A stretch of DNA of 64,000 nt, taken from NCBI GenBank assembly GCA_028753945.1, contig JAPNXP010000001.1, positions 2,780,501 through 2,844,500 on the forward strand. The letters run 5' to 3'. The translations under genes were made by a program, and so were the position numbers. The notes below the pieces were generated by a model. It was not told the origin of the DNA and ran no database searches. It saw only the letters and a program-made list of their open reading frames with translations. The stretch comes from Hexactinellida sp. DTS-2022 (lineage: Eukaryota > Porifera > Hexactinellida). Numbering within the stretch: the stretch's first letter is position 1; every line of letters starts with the position of its first letter. Positions 23,982 through 36,169 of the stretch are shown one piece after another.

Positions 23982-25900
23982 ATGCCGAACAGTTCTGCCC
24001 CTGGTTGTAGGGGTAATTATACCCCAGAAGAGCGGTCACAATTTTTAAACTTCCAGATGGTCCACCTAGGTTACGACATGCCTGGATACGTGCTCTCCAT
24101 TGTGAGGATATTTCTGACCTCAAAATGGTGTATGTGTGTGCTAAGCGTTTACCGAAGGAAGATATTCAATATTTTCACATGGTACCCAGAGGAGATGGCA
24201 CATCCTATGAGGTCCCGCAAGGAAGACCAAAATTAAATCCTGGCGTGTCCCCTCTCTCCTTCCTGGTTGTCCGTCTTATTATTCCTCTACCCCTTCAATT
24301 AGAATCAAACGAACTCGGTTCTCTTGCGACTCCAAAGAGGAAGATTTATTGAACCAAGGAACTAATCTCAGCTTGAGATCAGAGAATACAGAAATTGAGA
24401 AGTTTCGTGTTGGTTGTATACAAGAAATATGAGATAAGTTAGCTTTGATAACAATCCCAACTGACTGGTTAGTTTGGATTCAAACAGATAATTGTGTGAG
24501 ATTTTTTGACTAAGATGGAAAATCGTAATATTTGTGCAGATGTTTCTCTTGAAATAAATTCTTTTTTATCTGTGAACGGATATATATATGGGGAGTCCAT
24601 TTCTCTCTCACTTATCTCTATCACTGATATTCGACAAATTGAAACGATGTTTACAGAGATTACTTTGAAACTTAGGTCTTCCCCTCAGAAGAAACATCCT
24701 CACCATATCTCTAAAGCAAAATAACATATTGAGGAGGCCATCTGATAATAAAAGAAAACTCTATGTAACTTTTGACTTTGTGCACATTTTGAAAAGTATT
24801 CGAAACAAATGGTTGAATCAGAAAGATATTCGGAAACCTTTCACTTTCCCAACTTTCAGAACATTTAGCTGGATTACTGTGTGTATCCTGTTCAAATTTA
24901 CTCTGCATCTTTTAGTGATGTGCGTCTCCTCTATAATTTAGAGAAAGAATCCTTAGCTAAGTTAGCTCCTAGCTTGACTATCAAAGCTTGTTACCCTTCT
25001 GCTATTGAGCGCCAAAATGTGAAACTTGTTTTGAAAGTATTTAACGAATTAACTGCTGCAGCTCTGAAGTTACAGTATGAACTCCGCAACCAAGAAGACC
25101 GAAACAATACACACGACTTTGTTGAAATGCTTCTTCAAATTTGGAAACTTTTCAAGATAAATTCCCACTTAAAGGTAAACGTTTGAATGATGATATCTCA
25201 AGACCTATAACATATCAGGTCGAACGATTTTCATTCTTAGCTTGTGTTGTTATTTGGTTAGAGACTTTGCCAGGAAATGTAGGAAAGTTAAGTAACAAAC
25301 GTTTACCAGTTTTAAACATGCATGTACTGTATTGCCTCAGATAACTACCATTTAACTGGACTTTGTGGATTTAACTTTCTTTTGACATCCTTTTTACAGA
25401 CAGATCCACTGGAACATCACTTTGGCCTATATCGTATGATGTCAGGTTCAAACTACCATATCTCGATCTCGTATCTTCAAATCCTTGAAACTGAACGCCG
25501 CCTCAAGTTATCCAACATATTAAAGATTTTTGCTTCACAACAAGATTGTGGCTTATATTGATTTCCGTAATTTATTGATTTATACTCATCCCTTGACACG
25601 AATTATGGCGATGAAATTGATGTCCAACTAGTCTTGGATGAAATTGATGATATAACTTCCATTGAATATAGTTTACAGACTCTTCACTCATTAGCTTTTC
25701 TTGCTGGTTATGCAGTACCTAAATATATTTAAACAAACTCAGCCATGTCATGTTTGCATTGATCTTTTGACCATTGACAAAGACTTTATCTTTGATGAAA
25801 TTCACAACCCCAGTTCAGGCTTTTGCAATTAACTGTCCGTGGTGGCCTAAAGTATCCTCTTGAGTTTTCCTCGAATCTATAGTAACTTTATGGAAGACGT
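23982..25900 (+). pseudogene. THAP-domain P-element transposase, decayed
   Basis: A start at 23982 gives MPNSSAPGC then GNY, a THAP zinc-finger start. After a +1 shift near 24055 it continues PPRLRHAWIRALHCED and VYVCAKR, then a PRGDGTSYE region. Two zinc ligands of the C2CH finger appear lost: Ser stands for the first Cys, and Arg stands where CxxH expects His. Downstream frames give DFVHILKSIRNKWLNQKD (about 24770-24825), KACYPSAIERQNVKLVLKVF (24990-25045), DPLEHHFGLYRMMSG (25405-25445) and SLAFLAGYAVPKY (about 25690-25730), in the order expected for P-element/THAP9 transposases. The DPLEHHFG segment belongs to the conserved C-terminal part of this family. At least six frame changes or stops make it non-functional. 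It would have bound the element ends and cut and pasted the element. Confidence 0.85.
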
Positions 25901-26047
25901 TAATTGCAATTGAAATCAAAGACAACTTGTTGGCTATATTGATGCAAGGTCATCCAGAAAAATTATTGTGGAAGTGACTTTGATATTCTTAGAAGAGACT
26001 GATGCGATTGCTAAATCGAGTTGCATTTCTTGTGGTGTCTCTATTTG

Positions 26048-27904
26048 GGTTTCGGAAATCTCGTCCATGGAAATTTCGTCCTGGAAATTTCGTACATGGA
26101 AATTTCGTCAGTGGAAATTTCGTTCCATAGAAAAAATGATGCCATTTAAATGTCTGTGTTATGAAATCTTCGTTCATTTGATACTATTTAAAATGCCTAT
26201 GTTTTGATTAGTATGAATCATACAAAAAATGTTGTAAAAATGTCGCCTTGAATGGCTTATCTTAATAAACGTATAAATAACATTGCTAATTCTCCACGCA
26301 TATATTATCGAAATGTCTTCTGAAGAGGTGAAAATAGAAAGAATACAAAGCATCCGAAAGAAAGATAAAGCGGCAGTTAATGGATTTTTTTATTCTCTTC
26401 ACCATGTTACAGGAGATACCCTACAATGGGTATGTGAGAAACGTGGCACTTGCAAAGTACGACTACACACAATAAATGACACAGTTGTAATGCCAATTGA
26501 CCCAGATGATATTAACACCACTCATTCTCATAGGCCAGATCAGTCCCGAATAGAAATGCTAAAAGCCTATAGCAAAATAAAAGAGCAAGTTAGAGAATCA
26601 GAAATGAGCACGAGATCGATTCTTTCAACAGGCATGCAAACATTATATCCTTCTTCTATGGTGAAGCTTCCCCAATTGGCATCAGTGAAGCGAACAATTC
26701 GCAACCATAAGAATGCCTACGACGAAGTTTTCAAACACCCACCTGTGCTGCTGATGTTGAAATTCCTTCCAAATTTAAGGTAACCATTTCAAATGAGTCA
26801 TTTTTATTGTACGATTCAGGGGTGGGAGACAATAATCGAATGCTAATATTTTCAACACCAAAGATGTTATCCATACTTCGAGATTGTAACAGTTGGTATG
26901 CTGATGGAACGTTCAAAATCGCGCTTAAACACCTCTTCCAATTATATACTATTCATGCCGAGAGGGATGGCTTTGGTATTCCTTGCGTTTATGCTTTGAT
27001 GACAGATAAGAGTGAGTCTAGCTATAATATTGTTTTGAGGAAATTAGTGGAACTAGAATCAGCGCTCAATCCTATGACAGTAATGTTGGATTTTGAAAAA
27101 GCTGCCATAAATGCTTCTGAGGAAAATTTTATAGCAGTCACATCAGGCTGCTTCTTTCATTTCTGCCAAAATATCTACAGGAGGATTCAATCTGCCGGCC
27201 TCGCAACCCAATACCAGAATGATCAAGAGTTTGCTTTGAAATTAAAGATGCTTCCCAGTCTGGCGTTCGTTCCAGAACAAGAAGTTGTCGATTGTTTTAA
27301 TTTGTTAATGCAAGACTTCCTGAATCAGCTCGTGACGTAGCCATATATTTTGAAAATACTTATATTGGTAAAAAAAGTGGCCAAACAAACCCGAAGAATT
27401 CCACCATATCCAATTCGTATATGGAACATGTATGAGAGAATAAGTATGAAACTGGCGAAAACAAATAACACAGTTGAAGGATGGCACAACGCGATCAAAT
27501 CCAGCATATCTTCTCTACACCCATCTTTTGTTAAGTTCCATAAATTTTTACATAGGGAACAAACGCTTCAAGAAGCAAAATTCGCCAAATGGGAAGCAGG
27601 AAGTGTGCTGAACAGCTGTTGCACCTTGTTTCGGATTATTACAATAGAGATCCAGTTAGTTTCTTGAGAGGTGTTAGCTATAATTTGGACTCTAACACCA
27701 TAGCTTATTCATTTATATGAGTGACATCAATTCTTTTATTTATTTCTACAATTATTATTTTGTCACTTGATTATCTCTAGGTCAATTTTTCATGTTTTTC
27801 ATTAACTATATTAAACCAATATATAAGTGATATTATTAGTTTTGATTCTGTCTGGGACGAAATTTCCATGGACGAAATTTCCATGGACGAGATTTCCGCG
27901 ATTC
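26048..27904 (+). mobile_element. Complete MULE with 9-bp target duplication
   Basis: The left end reads GGTTTCGGAAATCTCGTCC and the reversed right end GAATCGCGGAAATCTCGTCC. Both then carry several CATGGAAATTTCGTCC subterminal repeats. CTCTATTTG is duplicated exactly at 26039-26047 and 27905-27913, the 9-bp size typical of Mutator-like elements. The 1857-bp element contains one decayed transposase gene and sits downstream of the coding region of the P-like element. Confidence 0.9.
26313..27720 (+). pseudogene. FLYWCH-MULE transposase, four frameshifts
   Basis: The start at 26313 gives MSSEEVKIERIQS, the beginning of a FLYWCH-type zinc finger (residues about 10-85, with WVCEKRGTCKVRL and a downstream HSH). 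A frame change near 26740 leads into FLLYDSGVGDNNRMLIFST, then SWYADGTFK (first catalytic Asp, about 26900), TVMLDFEKAAINA (second Asp region, about 27090), and CFFHFCQNIYRRIQ. Further shifts near 27310, 27390 and 27600 connect RLPESARDVAIYFENTYIG, WNMYERISMKLAKTNNTVEG, and a tail that ends at a stop at 27718-27720. With shifts ignored it is about 465 residues, near full length for this family. DNA cutting by the DDE/RNase H-like fold is inferred from the family. The few defects suggest recent inactivation, or assembly errors. Confidence 0.88.
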
Positions 27905-27913
27905 CTCTATTTG

Positions 27914-28311
27914 ACTATCCTAAAAAATCTTATTTTCACTTGGGCAACTGTTTAACTAGCTAACAAAGTTAATAATTATAACTCCGCTGTTGCATCTAAA
28001 GGAATAGAAAAGCGAAAACTGAAGAAGTTCTCACATTGATGAAATACACCAAAAGGCTACTCTTCTATTATTATTATTGTTATTATTATTGTTATTTGAA
28101 CCCACATTAATATTTATGTTTCTTATCATTGTTGTTAAGTAAGCAATAAAGACTCAATAGAGAAAATCTATTAATTTACTAGAATTATTTAGTATAACAG
28201 ATTAATTTCTAAATGAAGTTGAAAACATTGAACTGTGATTATCACTTTCTCATCATACACTACTTCATCCATGGTACATTTGATGGTAGGCCTTATATAA
28301 AGTAGGCTATG
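27914..28311. other. 3' non-coding part of the P-like element
   Basis: After the MULE duplication the P-like element continues as non-coding AT-rich DNA, with a TTATTATTG microsatellite at about 28064-28096, to its right terminal inverted repeat at about 28240-28311. Confidence 0.6.
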
Positions 28312-28312
28312 A

Positions 28313-28813
28313 TCTATACTACTAAAACACAAGGGTCGGTGTATATATATATATATTTGTTGGTTGTTCCGAATTGATTGAAGAAACTGGACGGTTTCCA
28401 AATGTGAATTTTGGCATATAGGGGTAACTTTTGGCACCCGCCAACAAGTTGAGGTTTCCACTCAAAATTTCTCACACATCGAAAAGTTATGACGTCATTG
28501 TCACATTTCGAGAACCTCGAAAATTTTCTTAATCGCACATAATTCCCGCCCTCTGAGAGTAAAAAATCTGAAAATTAATAGAAAATGGACATTAATGATG
28601 CGGACACGTTGGTCACACCAGATCACCAATATGCTTACTCATTATCGTATGATGACGTAATCATTAAAATTCCACATTGTTAAATTTGACTATTTAGGCC
28701 TATTTACGCTTTATAATCAATATTAGGAGTATATAAACCACACACCAACCGCGAAGCGGTTGGTGTGTGGTTGTGTTCAGCCGCGAAGCGACCTAGCAAG
28801 CGAAGCGCGCTAG
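28313..28813 (+). mobile_element. Non-autonomous Helitron
   Basis: It begins after an A with TCTATACTACTAAAACAC and ends CGCGCTAG before a T: TC..CTRR termini in an A/T target, as Helitrons have. About 40-75 bp before the 3' end lies a strong hairpin (CACACACCAACCGC / GCGGTTGGTGTGTG, 28738-28768). The body includes GTTATGACGTCATTG and no protein gene. The inverted copy at 6352-6825 aligns with it throughout. The P-like element lies between its first bases and the original left flank. Confidence 0.75.
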
Positions 28814-29999
28814 TATGATATAAATTACAAAGTTTGGATATATATTTTCGAGCTATGTTTATAAATAAACATGAAAGATAAAAGGTTGATACTGTTTTAC
28901 AAATGCTTGAATATGTATATTTTGAACTATAATATTTCATTAAGCACGAGACGATAGATCAATTCGTCAAAAGTTGCAATATATATGGACAATACTGCAA
29001 CAATACATCCAAAGAAAAAAGAAAACATACCATTGCACAACCGGAATAAATCTTCTCTACAATAAAGCCTACCAGCGATGCAAGGAGCAAATGTTGAAGT
29101 TGCCTAAATTAGGAAATGTATGATAATCTTTGTGATTCATATTCCTTCAAGAAATGTGGACTAAATACTCTAGTAAGATTATGTCCTTACATCGGAAGAC
29201 ATTTTTAAGAGGACATAAACTTTAAATTAAAGGCTGCGAGATTTTAGTGTATTTAAAATATATAATATTCCTAAATACCTTAAAATCTAAGACAGTTTTA
29301 TATCTGTTCAAATCATCGTGGTTTTTGCAAATATTGGTTGCCAATATTTAGACCTTCATCTCGTGATATGAAGTCCTATTTGACTTTGTAAGAATAAATT
29401 GTTTGGGGAGCCTTATAGCTGTAGAATTCTAGTAATCCATTATAGAGTGAACCGATTCTGCAATATAAATTTGTCATCTCAATATCTATTACTTTCTAAG
29501 ACTTATTAGGTACTTTATAATTATACAAGATGTAAATGCATGTAGTGTAGGGAAGTGTAAATGGGAATAACTTAAACCGCATTAGTAATTGAATATCAGA
29601 GTTAGATAGATCACGGATTCCTAGAGTAATATATTCAAAATAGTTCATGTCTTATACCTAATTAATACATTTGTAAACGATATCTCACAAATTAATCGAG
29701 TAAGATGTAAACTCAATATATGAACAAGTTTGAACCTAACATCCAGTAATCAGAATAACTGAAATCCTATATTAAATAAACATATATAAGTCATTACTTT
29801 TAATATAAGCAACAGAGATATTAGACAAATTACCTATTACAATATTTGGCCATAAATAGTATATAATGGAGCACAGAGGCTGATTGCAAGTTTGCTCTAT
29901 TGTAAAACAAATATTTTGATGTGTGCGAGTTTCCGTTTATTACTGTGCCGACAATACTATAAAGTAGTGACTCAGTTCTAATATTAGTGCTTTGGTATA
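28814..29999. other. Gene-free AT-rich region
   Basis: Neither coding motif nor bounded repeat was recognised. Confidence 0.4.
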
Positions 30000-30160
30000 C
30001 AGTGAATGCCGGTTATAAGCACATCGTCGGGAACTGCACTTGATGTGCATACGTATAACCGACATAAATTATACAGGATATATGGCAACCGTTTTCCAAC
30101 ATAGTGTGCTTATATCCGATATGTTCTTATAACCGGTGTGCATATATCCGACATCTACTG
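30000..30160. mobile_element. pogo/Tc1-type MITE (TA target)
   Basis: The left end CAGTGAATGCCGGTTATAA pairs with the reversed right end CAGTAGATGTCGGATATA. TA flanks both sides (29998-29999, 30161-30162). The interior has repeated TATAACCGACAT-like words in both orientations and no coding capacity. Confidence 0.65.
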
Positions 30161-30162
30161 TA

Positions 30163-31056
30163 TTGGTCCGTAACCTCTCCGCAGTACAGAGTTAAATTAA
30201 CTAAGAGTCCAAATTTTCAGGATATGTGTCTCATGGGTAACAGATGTGCACCAGGGATCAGGATATTTATATTACATTATTTTGGACACATTTTACACCT
30301 GTTTAATGTTCCAACAGCAACAATAAACAGTGCGCGAAATAACAATTTATATGCATTCGATAGAGAATCTAATTCCACACCATTTCAAAGTGCACGAATT
30401 TTTAAATTGGGTTTCGTTTGTGCCACAATAGAGTAGCAAATTTCATTTGTTAACTAACACTTCAGTTCAATTGAAAGTGTTAAATCTAATTCTATTGTGA
30501 TTATTATATTGATTTAAATTGTGAGATCGAGTACGCTTCTATTTTCCAATTGAAAACCAAGGTTTTACATTCCATAACAACGCATATTATGTGATTATAT
30601 TTCCATCTGCAAGAATACTCTTGCACTATTAATATACTGACGTATATAATTATATAATTAATTCTGTCCATATTTTGACTTATGCAGATGCTTCCAATTT
30701 GTTTATTAGGGGTCATCGAGTGTGCGAAATTGAAATATGGCAGCCAAATCAATTAGATTTACTATTTATGACAAATAATTAATCTTGATAAATTTAAGTT
30801 GAAATTGAAATTGGTGTTACTAGTAGTAATTTTGTAAATAATTATTTATAATAATTCGGTAAATAACATTATTCTCAGAGATGATAAAAGATAGAAACAA
30901 ACTGCAAATTTATCAATTGATCATTATGCAACTTAACACCTCTACAAATGGGTCTTGACACCTTGAGGCATAGGCGTCGAGTATGACGGGGCGGAGGCCT
31001 CTTCGCCCCGTCAGCTTTCCGTTAAAGATTACGGAAAATATATATGTACAGAGTAT
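30163..31056. other. Gene-free region
   Basis: The plus-strand frame 30104-30436 starts inside the MITE and has no motif. A short GC patch (GACGGGGCGGAGG, about 30988) is related to one at 33125-33140 and may be a repeat scrap. Confidence 0.35.
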
Positions 31057-31064
31057 GAAACCAT

Positions 31065-31599
31065 CAATGCAGGGCACTAGTCCGTTAATCCGTTAATCGT
31101 TAATTAACGGACTTAAATTTTCATTAACGATTTAACTTTTAAGTTAAATTTTAGATCATTAACGGAAGTTATTAACTTCCGTTACATTTTCTAACTTCCG
31201 TTACTAGTCCGTTAACGCTAGGACACTCGTACTTTTTACAATTTTGACCATATATGGGGATATAAATGTGCCAACTTTTGATGACGGTGCATATTTTCCC
31301 CTTCCGATAAATAATTTATTATCTTTATTATTCGCTGATTATACGATATCAAGCTGATGATTTAGCTTAATGACCCAACAAAGGCTCATTCTATACATAG
31401 AGCACTTTTGAGGTGTTTTATAGCAAAAAATACTGATTTTGTTGTTGTTTGTATAATATAAATTAACTTTAACGGTTTAACGTTAACTTCTGTTAAATTT
31501 TTAACGAATTAACGGATTAACTGTTAACGAAGTTAACTTTTTGATTAACGGATTAACGATTAACGAAGTTAACTTTTTGATTAACTGTGCCCACCTTTG
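31065..31599. mobile_element. hAT-type MITE with CGTTAATC repeats and exact duplication
   Basis: The left end CAATGCAGGGCACTAG and the reversed right end CAAAGGTGGGCACAGTT are related inverted repeats. GAAACCAT is duplicated exactly at 31057-31064 and 31600-31607. Both sides are packed with TCCGTTAATC / GATTAACGGA words; the middle (31215-31450) is unrelated AT-rich DNA. It lies directly upstream of a hAT transposase tail. Confidence 0.8.
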
Positions 31600-31732
31600 G
31601 AAACCATGATTATTTCAATTAGAATAACTATACTTTCCGGATATTTTATCAATAATTTACTGTACGAGAATACCAATTGTGGAATCCCGCTTAATGGGCG
31701 TGTAGATCTCCTACAAACGACTTGGTATCGTA

Positions 31733-32031
31733 ATGGCCGAAGAGACAGTGTTGCAAGCAATGTTTCCTGGACTGCATACAGCCCTCGTTCTCTATATGGT
31801 TCTCCCTGCTACAACATGCGAAGCCGAACGCTCCTTCAGTAAGTTGCGTGGACTACTTACCTACTTACGTTCAAGACAATGGACGATAGAAAGAGAAATC
31901 TCGCGTTGATTCACTGTCATCGGGATGTTGCGAGGATTGTATTACAACTCCCAGTTCTGATGAAAGAATTTGTGTCTAAGAATCAAGTGAGGAGGAACAT
32001 GTTTCTGGATGCGGAATCGAAAGAAAAATAA
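31733..32031 (+). pseudogene. hAT transposase C-terminal dimerisation region
   Basis: From about 31733 one frame reads MAEETVLQAMFPGLHTALVL, then LPATTCEAERSFSKLRGL and TYLRSRQWTIE. After a shift near 31895 it reads NLALIHCHRDVARI and ends at a stop at 32029-32031. ATTCEAERSFSKL is the hallmark of the hAT C-terminal dimerisation domain (hATC). The DDE catalytic part and BED finger upstream were not found; a MITE occupies 31065-31599. It is a truncated relic and could not act alone. It fits the DUF4371/hAT-like animal transposases best, but the subfamily is uncertain. Confidence 0.85.
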
Positions 32032-32095
32032 GAATAATTGATTACTTTACATGAAAACATAACCGTTCACTTCAGAATAAGTACATGCTAAATAC

Positions 32096-33053
32096 CACTG
32101 GCGCCCAACTTGCCATTCTGGGATGGGGCCCCCATCTCGAGATTTTTCCTGGGATGGGAATGTATGGATTCCCATCCCGAGAATCTGTCGAATGGAGGAA
32201 ATCTGCGATTACTTACAAATCCAATTAAGGAGATGGAATGTCGATTTCAGGAAATCAACTATGGCAACATTTAATCTATTATTATTTCTAAATATACTGT
32301 AAGATGCTATCTATCCAAATCCGAAAGAAAAATTTAATTCTGACATTTCTTTAACCTTTTGACGCCACTAGAGGTCAAAATCGCAGACATTTTGTAAAAA
32401 ATAATCCGCAAAATTTCCTGGGAGTGACCTTTGAATACCATAGCATATCTCAAAATGAATAAGTCGTGGAGCGAAATCTTTCCCTAAAAATGATCTTTAT
32501 TAGTTGTTCTTGTGATTATGCCGTGTCGATTTTCAACTTTAATACAAAGTTAAAGAGTTAATAATTATATAATGCCAAAATTCTCATAAAATCGAGTTAT
32601 TATTTGAAAATCTATAGAATAAAGAATTTAATCTATATCGTAAATTCTGTGCGGCATAATTACTTCTAATAATATAGTAGAGTTAAACTTGCACTTATAA
32701 TAGAACTGCCGCCAAATAGAGTAAATAGCTAGAATTTATATTGACGAGTATGGATTCATTATTAGGCTATTTTAAACTATTGATATCTAATCTAAATTTT
32801 CAATTTAGAGAATTGTGGTTATGCTGTTATATATAACATAGGCGTAGCACGCGGTCCGGCTGGTCCGGCAATGGCCGGACCAGTTTTAATTTATTCTACT
32901 ATATTATATAGGAGGGTCCGGTTATGGCCGGACCACTTTAACTGTTTGGCCGGAGAGTTTTCAGAGCCGTGCGACGCCCGTGTTTTCCTATTAAATATTA
33001 GCACAAATCAAGTGAGTCCCCATCTCGACATTTTGGAAACTTGGGCGCCACTG
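32096..33053. mobile_element. TIR element containing older repeats
   Basis: The left end CACTGGCGCCCAACTTGCC and the reversed right end CAGTGGCGCCCAAGTTTCC, both followed by GATGGGG words, are inverted repeats. AATAC flanks both sides. Inside lie the dispersed repeat shared with 15920-16330 (here 32290-32700) and a GGTCCGGC-rich patch (32850-32950) like that at 2840-2895. No transposase is visible. Confidence 0.55.
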
Positions 33054-35796
33054 AATACTATTTCAATGCTTACTACTATGAATATAAAATATAGATAAAA
33101 TCAGAGACGTATTATAAAATTTCGAGTGCCCCGTCAGCTTTTGGTAAAATAATTGATAACTCTATGCCTATGTCTTGAGGTGATGAAGACATCGTCAAAA
33201 AAATGTGATTTACAATTTTGTGAAGTCTATATTTCGAATGGGATGGTTGGTGTTGGGTTATCACCCCACACGGACATAAAAAATGCTCACTCCTCACTTA
33301 TTATATTCTACTGAAACATGAATATCTTTTAAATGAAGGGAGCCAAAACGAAACTTCCAACTCACTAGGCTCGTTGCCTTACGAAACACCTTTCTGAAAT
33401 GTTGAAATTGCACCTGTGTAGACAGCATTTTCCTTTAGAGGCACTATCAATTAACCAACCAACAAAATATAGTGCCTCCAAAGCGACATGCGTCGGCACA
33501 GCTGCAGTTTTGGATTTCTTTTAACCTGTTATATTACTGCGAAATAGAAATAGAAAACGCAAGTGTAATTAAGATAAAGTTAACTTAAAATGTTGAAATA
33601 TGTAAGATTCATTGTTGATGCTCTCTAAATGAGTATTATTGGAAATGAGTGTGCTAATTACGAATTTGGGATTTTAATAATTTAATGAGATATAAAATCT
33701 TGCTATCTACAAAATAGTTAACTTTATTACAAATTAAAACAAATCAAGAGAGAAAGCGCCGCAAGTGTTTAATAGACATGCCTACATATATTCAGAAATG
33801 CATAATATTAATCCTAATTCAGTCAAATCGATCAATAAGGGGAAATTTGTCCAAGAGTTATTTGATCCGATCAAGATTAGAAACCAATTATCCGAAAATA
33901 TGGTACTTTTAGGGTATACGTGGGGTGGCAGATATAAATACTTAGTTATAATTTTAATCGTAGTTGTTTAAATACATCTTTATAATACCTGTAATGTAAC
34001 ACGGATTATGCATTTAACTTACTTATAATATCGCGCTCATGGAATTTGATTTGAACAACTTACGGTTTAATAGTCATTTATTGTTAATCGAGTCATGCTA
34101 TACATGTATACTGTTAGAACAAATTTGATTATTTGCTAGCATCATTTATTTATAATCAGATTTAAAAATATACTACTGAATTTACTTTGAAAAAATCCCT
34201 CGTTGATCATAGATTTTGTGTAAATACGTACTGATGGATAGCGTATTACGTATAATACGTATTCAGATTTTAATTGAATATTTAATTCCAACAAAATCTT
34301 AGTATTTAAATCCTTGATGTGGAATTCTTATGTGTTCTTTCTTACAGATGGAAAAGAAGCCCACTCCCACGAAAAAAATTGTTAACCCCTATTTCTGTAT
34401 ATCTACTTACGCGCCTGAACCAAATACTATTTGGCAAATAATTGATATTCGGATGGCGACGAAATGTAAGATTTCTGTATTCATTTGAAAAAATAATACT
34501 ATTCGTCAACAAAATATATCAAATAAGACAAAATTAATCACATCATAATCCCCAAGTAAACATATATGATCCTATAGACCAAATACGTTTACTCGTTCCT
34601 CGTCTGCCCCATTAGTGATGACGCTTATGGATTGTAGAAGTGCCCAAAACGGAGATATTAGCCAATCTAGATCAACCTACGAATAAAGTCTTTGAAACAA
34701 ATTCTTGTTACTCAAAGCTATTCTGCTCATGGTCAGCACTAATTGATCATATGAAAAATTATCATATATGAACCTATTTTATTTCTTAAAACTTTAGTAA
34801 CATAAATATGAATTCCCTGCAATTTAATTTTAATATCCTATCTTCTGAACACAATTTGAATTCAAAGAAATATTGTTTAAACGAGTTTTGCTGAAGTGAG
34901 CTTTGTGTTAATGAGGAAACGTCGTCAATAAAATGTGATTTCTAAATAATTTTAGAAGATAATGTATGTGATGAAAATCTAAATCAGTAATTATATAAAT
35001 CCCAAAATTTACTAGTGATGTGCAGAACAAGATTAACTATAATTTAATGATTGATTAAATTTAACAAATCAAGATAGAAAGTTAAAATTTTCCATATTAT
35101 TTGCAAATAGCAGTCAGGTATGGCAGTGCTTCTCAAACTTTACATGACTATTTTTTATGCAAACTAGATACCATAATTGCGAAGACAGTTTTTGTTGGAT
35201 ATTCAGGTGTCAAATTTGGGCCATAAGATTTTGAGAATTTACATGAATCTCATCCAATTAAATGAAGGCATTATTTTATTGTGGACTAAAGCAAGAAGTA
35301 GCATGTCTAAGAAAAGAACAGTCATTTTCAAGACCAAAATAGGATAAACCTTTAGATGCATGAACAGATAGGAGAGATAGACAATATAAACCATCATGAT
35401 TAATAGAAAAAAAAGGAGAAATAAGAGGAGTCTGTTAATGGCCATGATTTGTGCAAGAATATTATATTTTCGCATAACTTTGGAAATAAATATATTATCT
35501 AACTGGTAGAGGAAAATTTGGAGCTTTGCTAAGTCTAAAGAAGTGACACAGTGGCAAACCACCTGTAACTAGGCCAATTTATTTATTTCAATTATCGCAA
35601 CAAGTAAGTGCAAAGAGAAAGCCAATATTCTATTAGTTCTAAAATATAAAATAGTTGTAATTTATAAGCCTAATTGGAATTCGTCTAGTCTAGTGTAATT
35701 ATACTAATTGTTTAGAGATTTATTCAAAACCACAAATAAAGTGTATATAATCAGGCTAAATTTTTAAAATAAATACAACTTGTGCATTATAAATTT
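33054..35796. other. Gene-free AT-rich region
   Basis: No gene recognised. The longest frame (35239-35562, minus, 107 codons) is a run of Leu, Ile, Met and Phe codons typical of AT-rich non-coding DNA. Two GAGGCACTAT words near 33440-33475 face each other and resemble one at 165-175. Confidence 0.4.
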
Positions 35797-36169
35797 CAGG
35801 CATGGGGCCAAGCCCCAAAGGGCTTAAGCCCTTTGGACTTAAGCCCATTTTTGAGAGGGCTTAAATCCGGACTTAAGTTCTTCTTTAATAAAAGGGCTTA
35901 AGTCCGGACTTGGACTTAAGCCCTTTAAAGATGAGCTTCAAGCCCTTTCAAGCCCTTCTTCAAGGCACTTATTCAACAAAATACGGTATGGATTACTAAA
36001 TAATGAGAGTAAAAGAGTTAAGTCCGGACTTAAGCCCTTTATAAAGGGCTTGAGCTTGGACTTAAGCCCTTTTTCAAAAAGGGCTTAGAAAAGGACTTGG
36101 GCTTAAGCCCTTCTGATAAGGGATGGGATTGGACTTAAGCCCTTTTGAAAGGGCTTGACCCCATGTCTG
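35797..36169. mobile_element. hAT-like MITE built of AAGGGCTTAAG repeats
   Basis: The left end CAGGCATGGGGCCAAGCCC and the reversed right end CAGACATGGGGTCAAGCCC are terminal inverted repeats. The whole interior is a mosaic of AAGGGCTTAAG and GTCCGGACTTAAG units in both orientations, so it can fold on itself extensively. The flanks are AT-rich and do not give a clean 8-bp duplication. Confidence 0.65.

Larger units (their letters stand above)
23710..28311 (+). mobile_element. P-element-like (THAP) transposon interrupted by a MULE
   Basis: Terminal inverted repeats of about 60 bp begin CATAGCCAACTCTATATAAG on the left and CATAGCCTACTTTATATAAG on the reversed right end, followed on both sides by GGCCTACCATCAAA and GGATGAAGTAGTGTA. 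ATCTATA flanks both ends (23703-23709 and 28312-28318), with an eighth matching base possible. Removing the 1.87-kb MULE insertion leaves about 2.7 kb, a normal P-element size. The right duplication is also the first bases of the Helitron at 28313, so the P-like element inserted at that Helitron's 5' end. Confidence 0.8.

Noticed and set aside
35239..35562. 107-codon hydrophobic ORF (minus)
   Set aside because: Composition is just Leu/Ile/Met/Phe codons expected from AT-rich DNA; no start context, neighbour or family.
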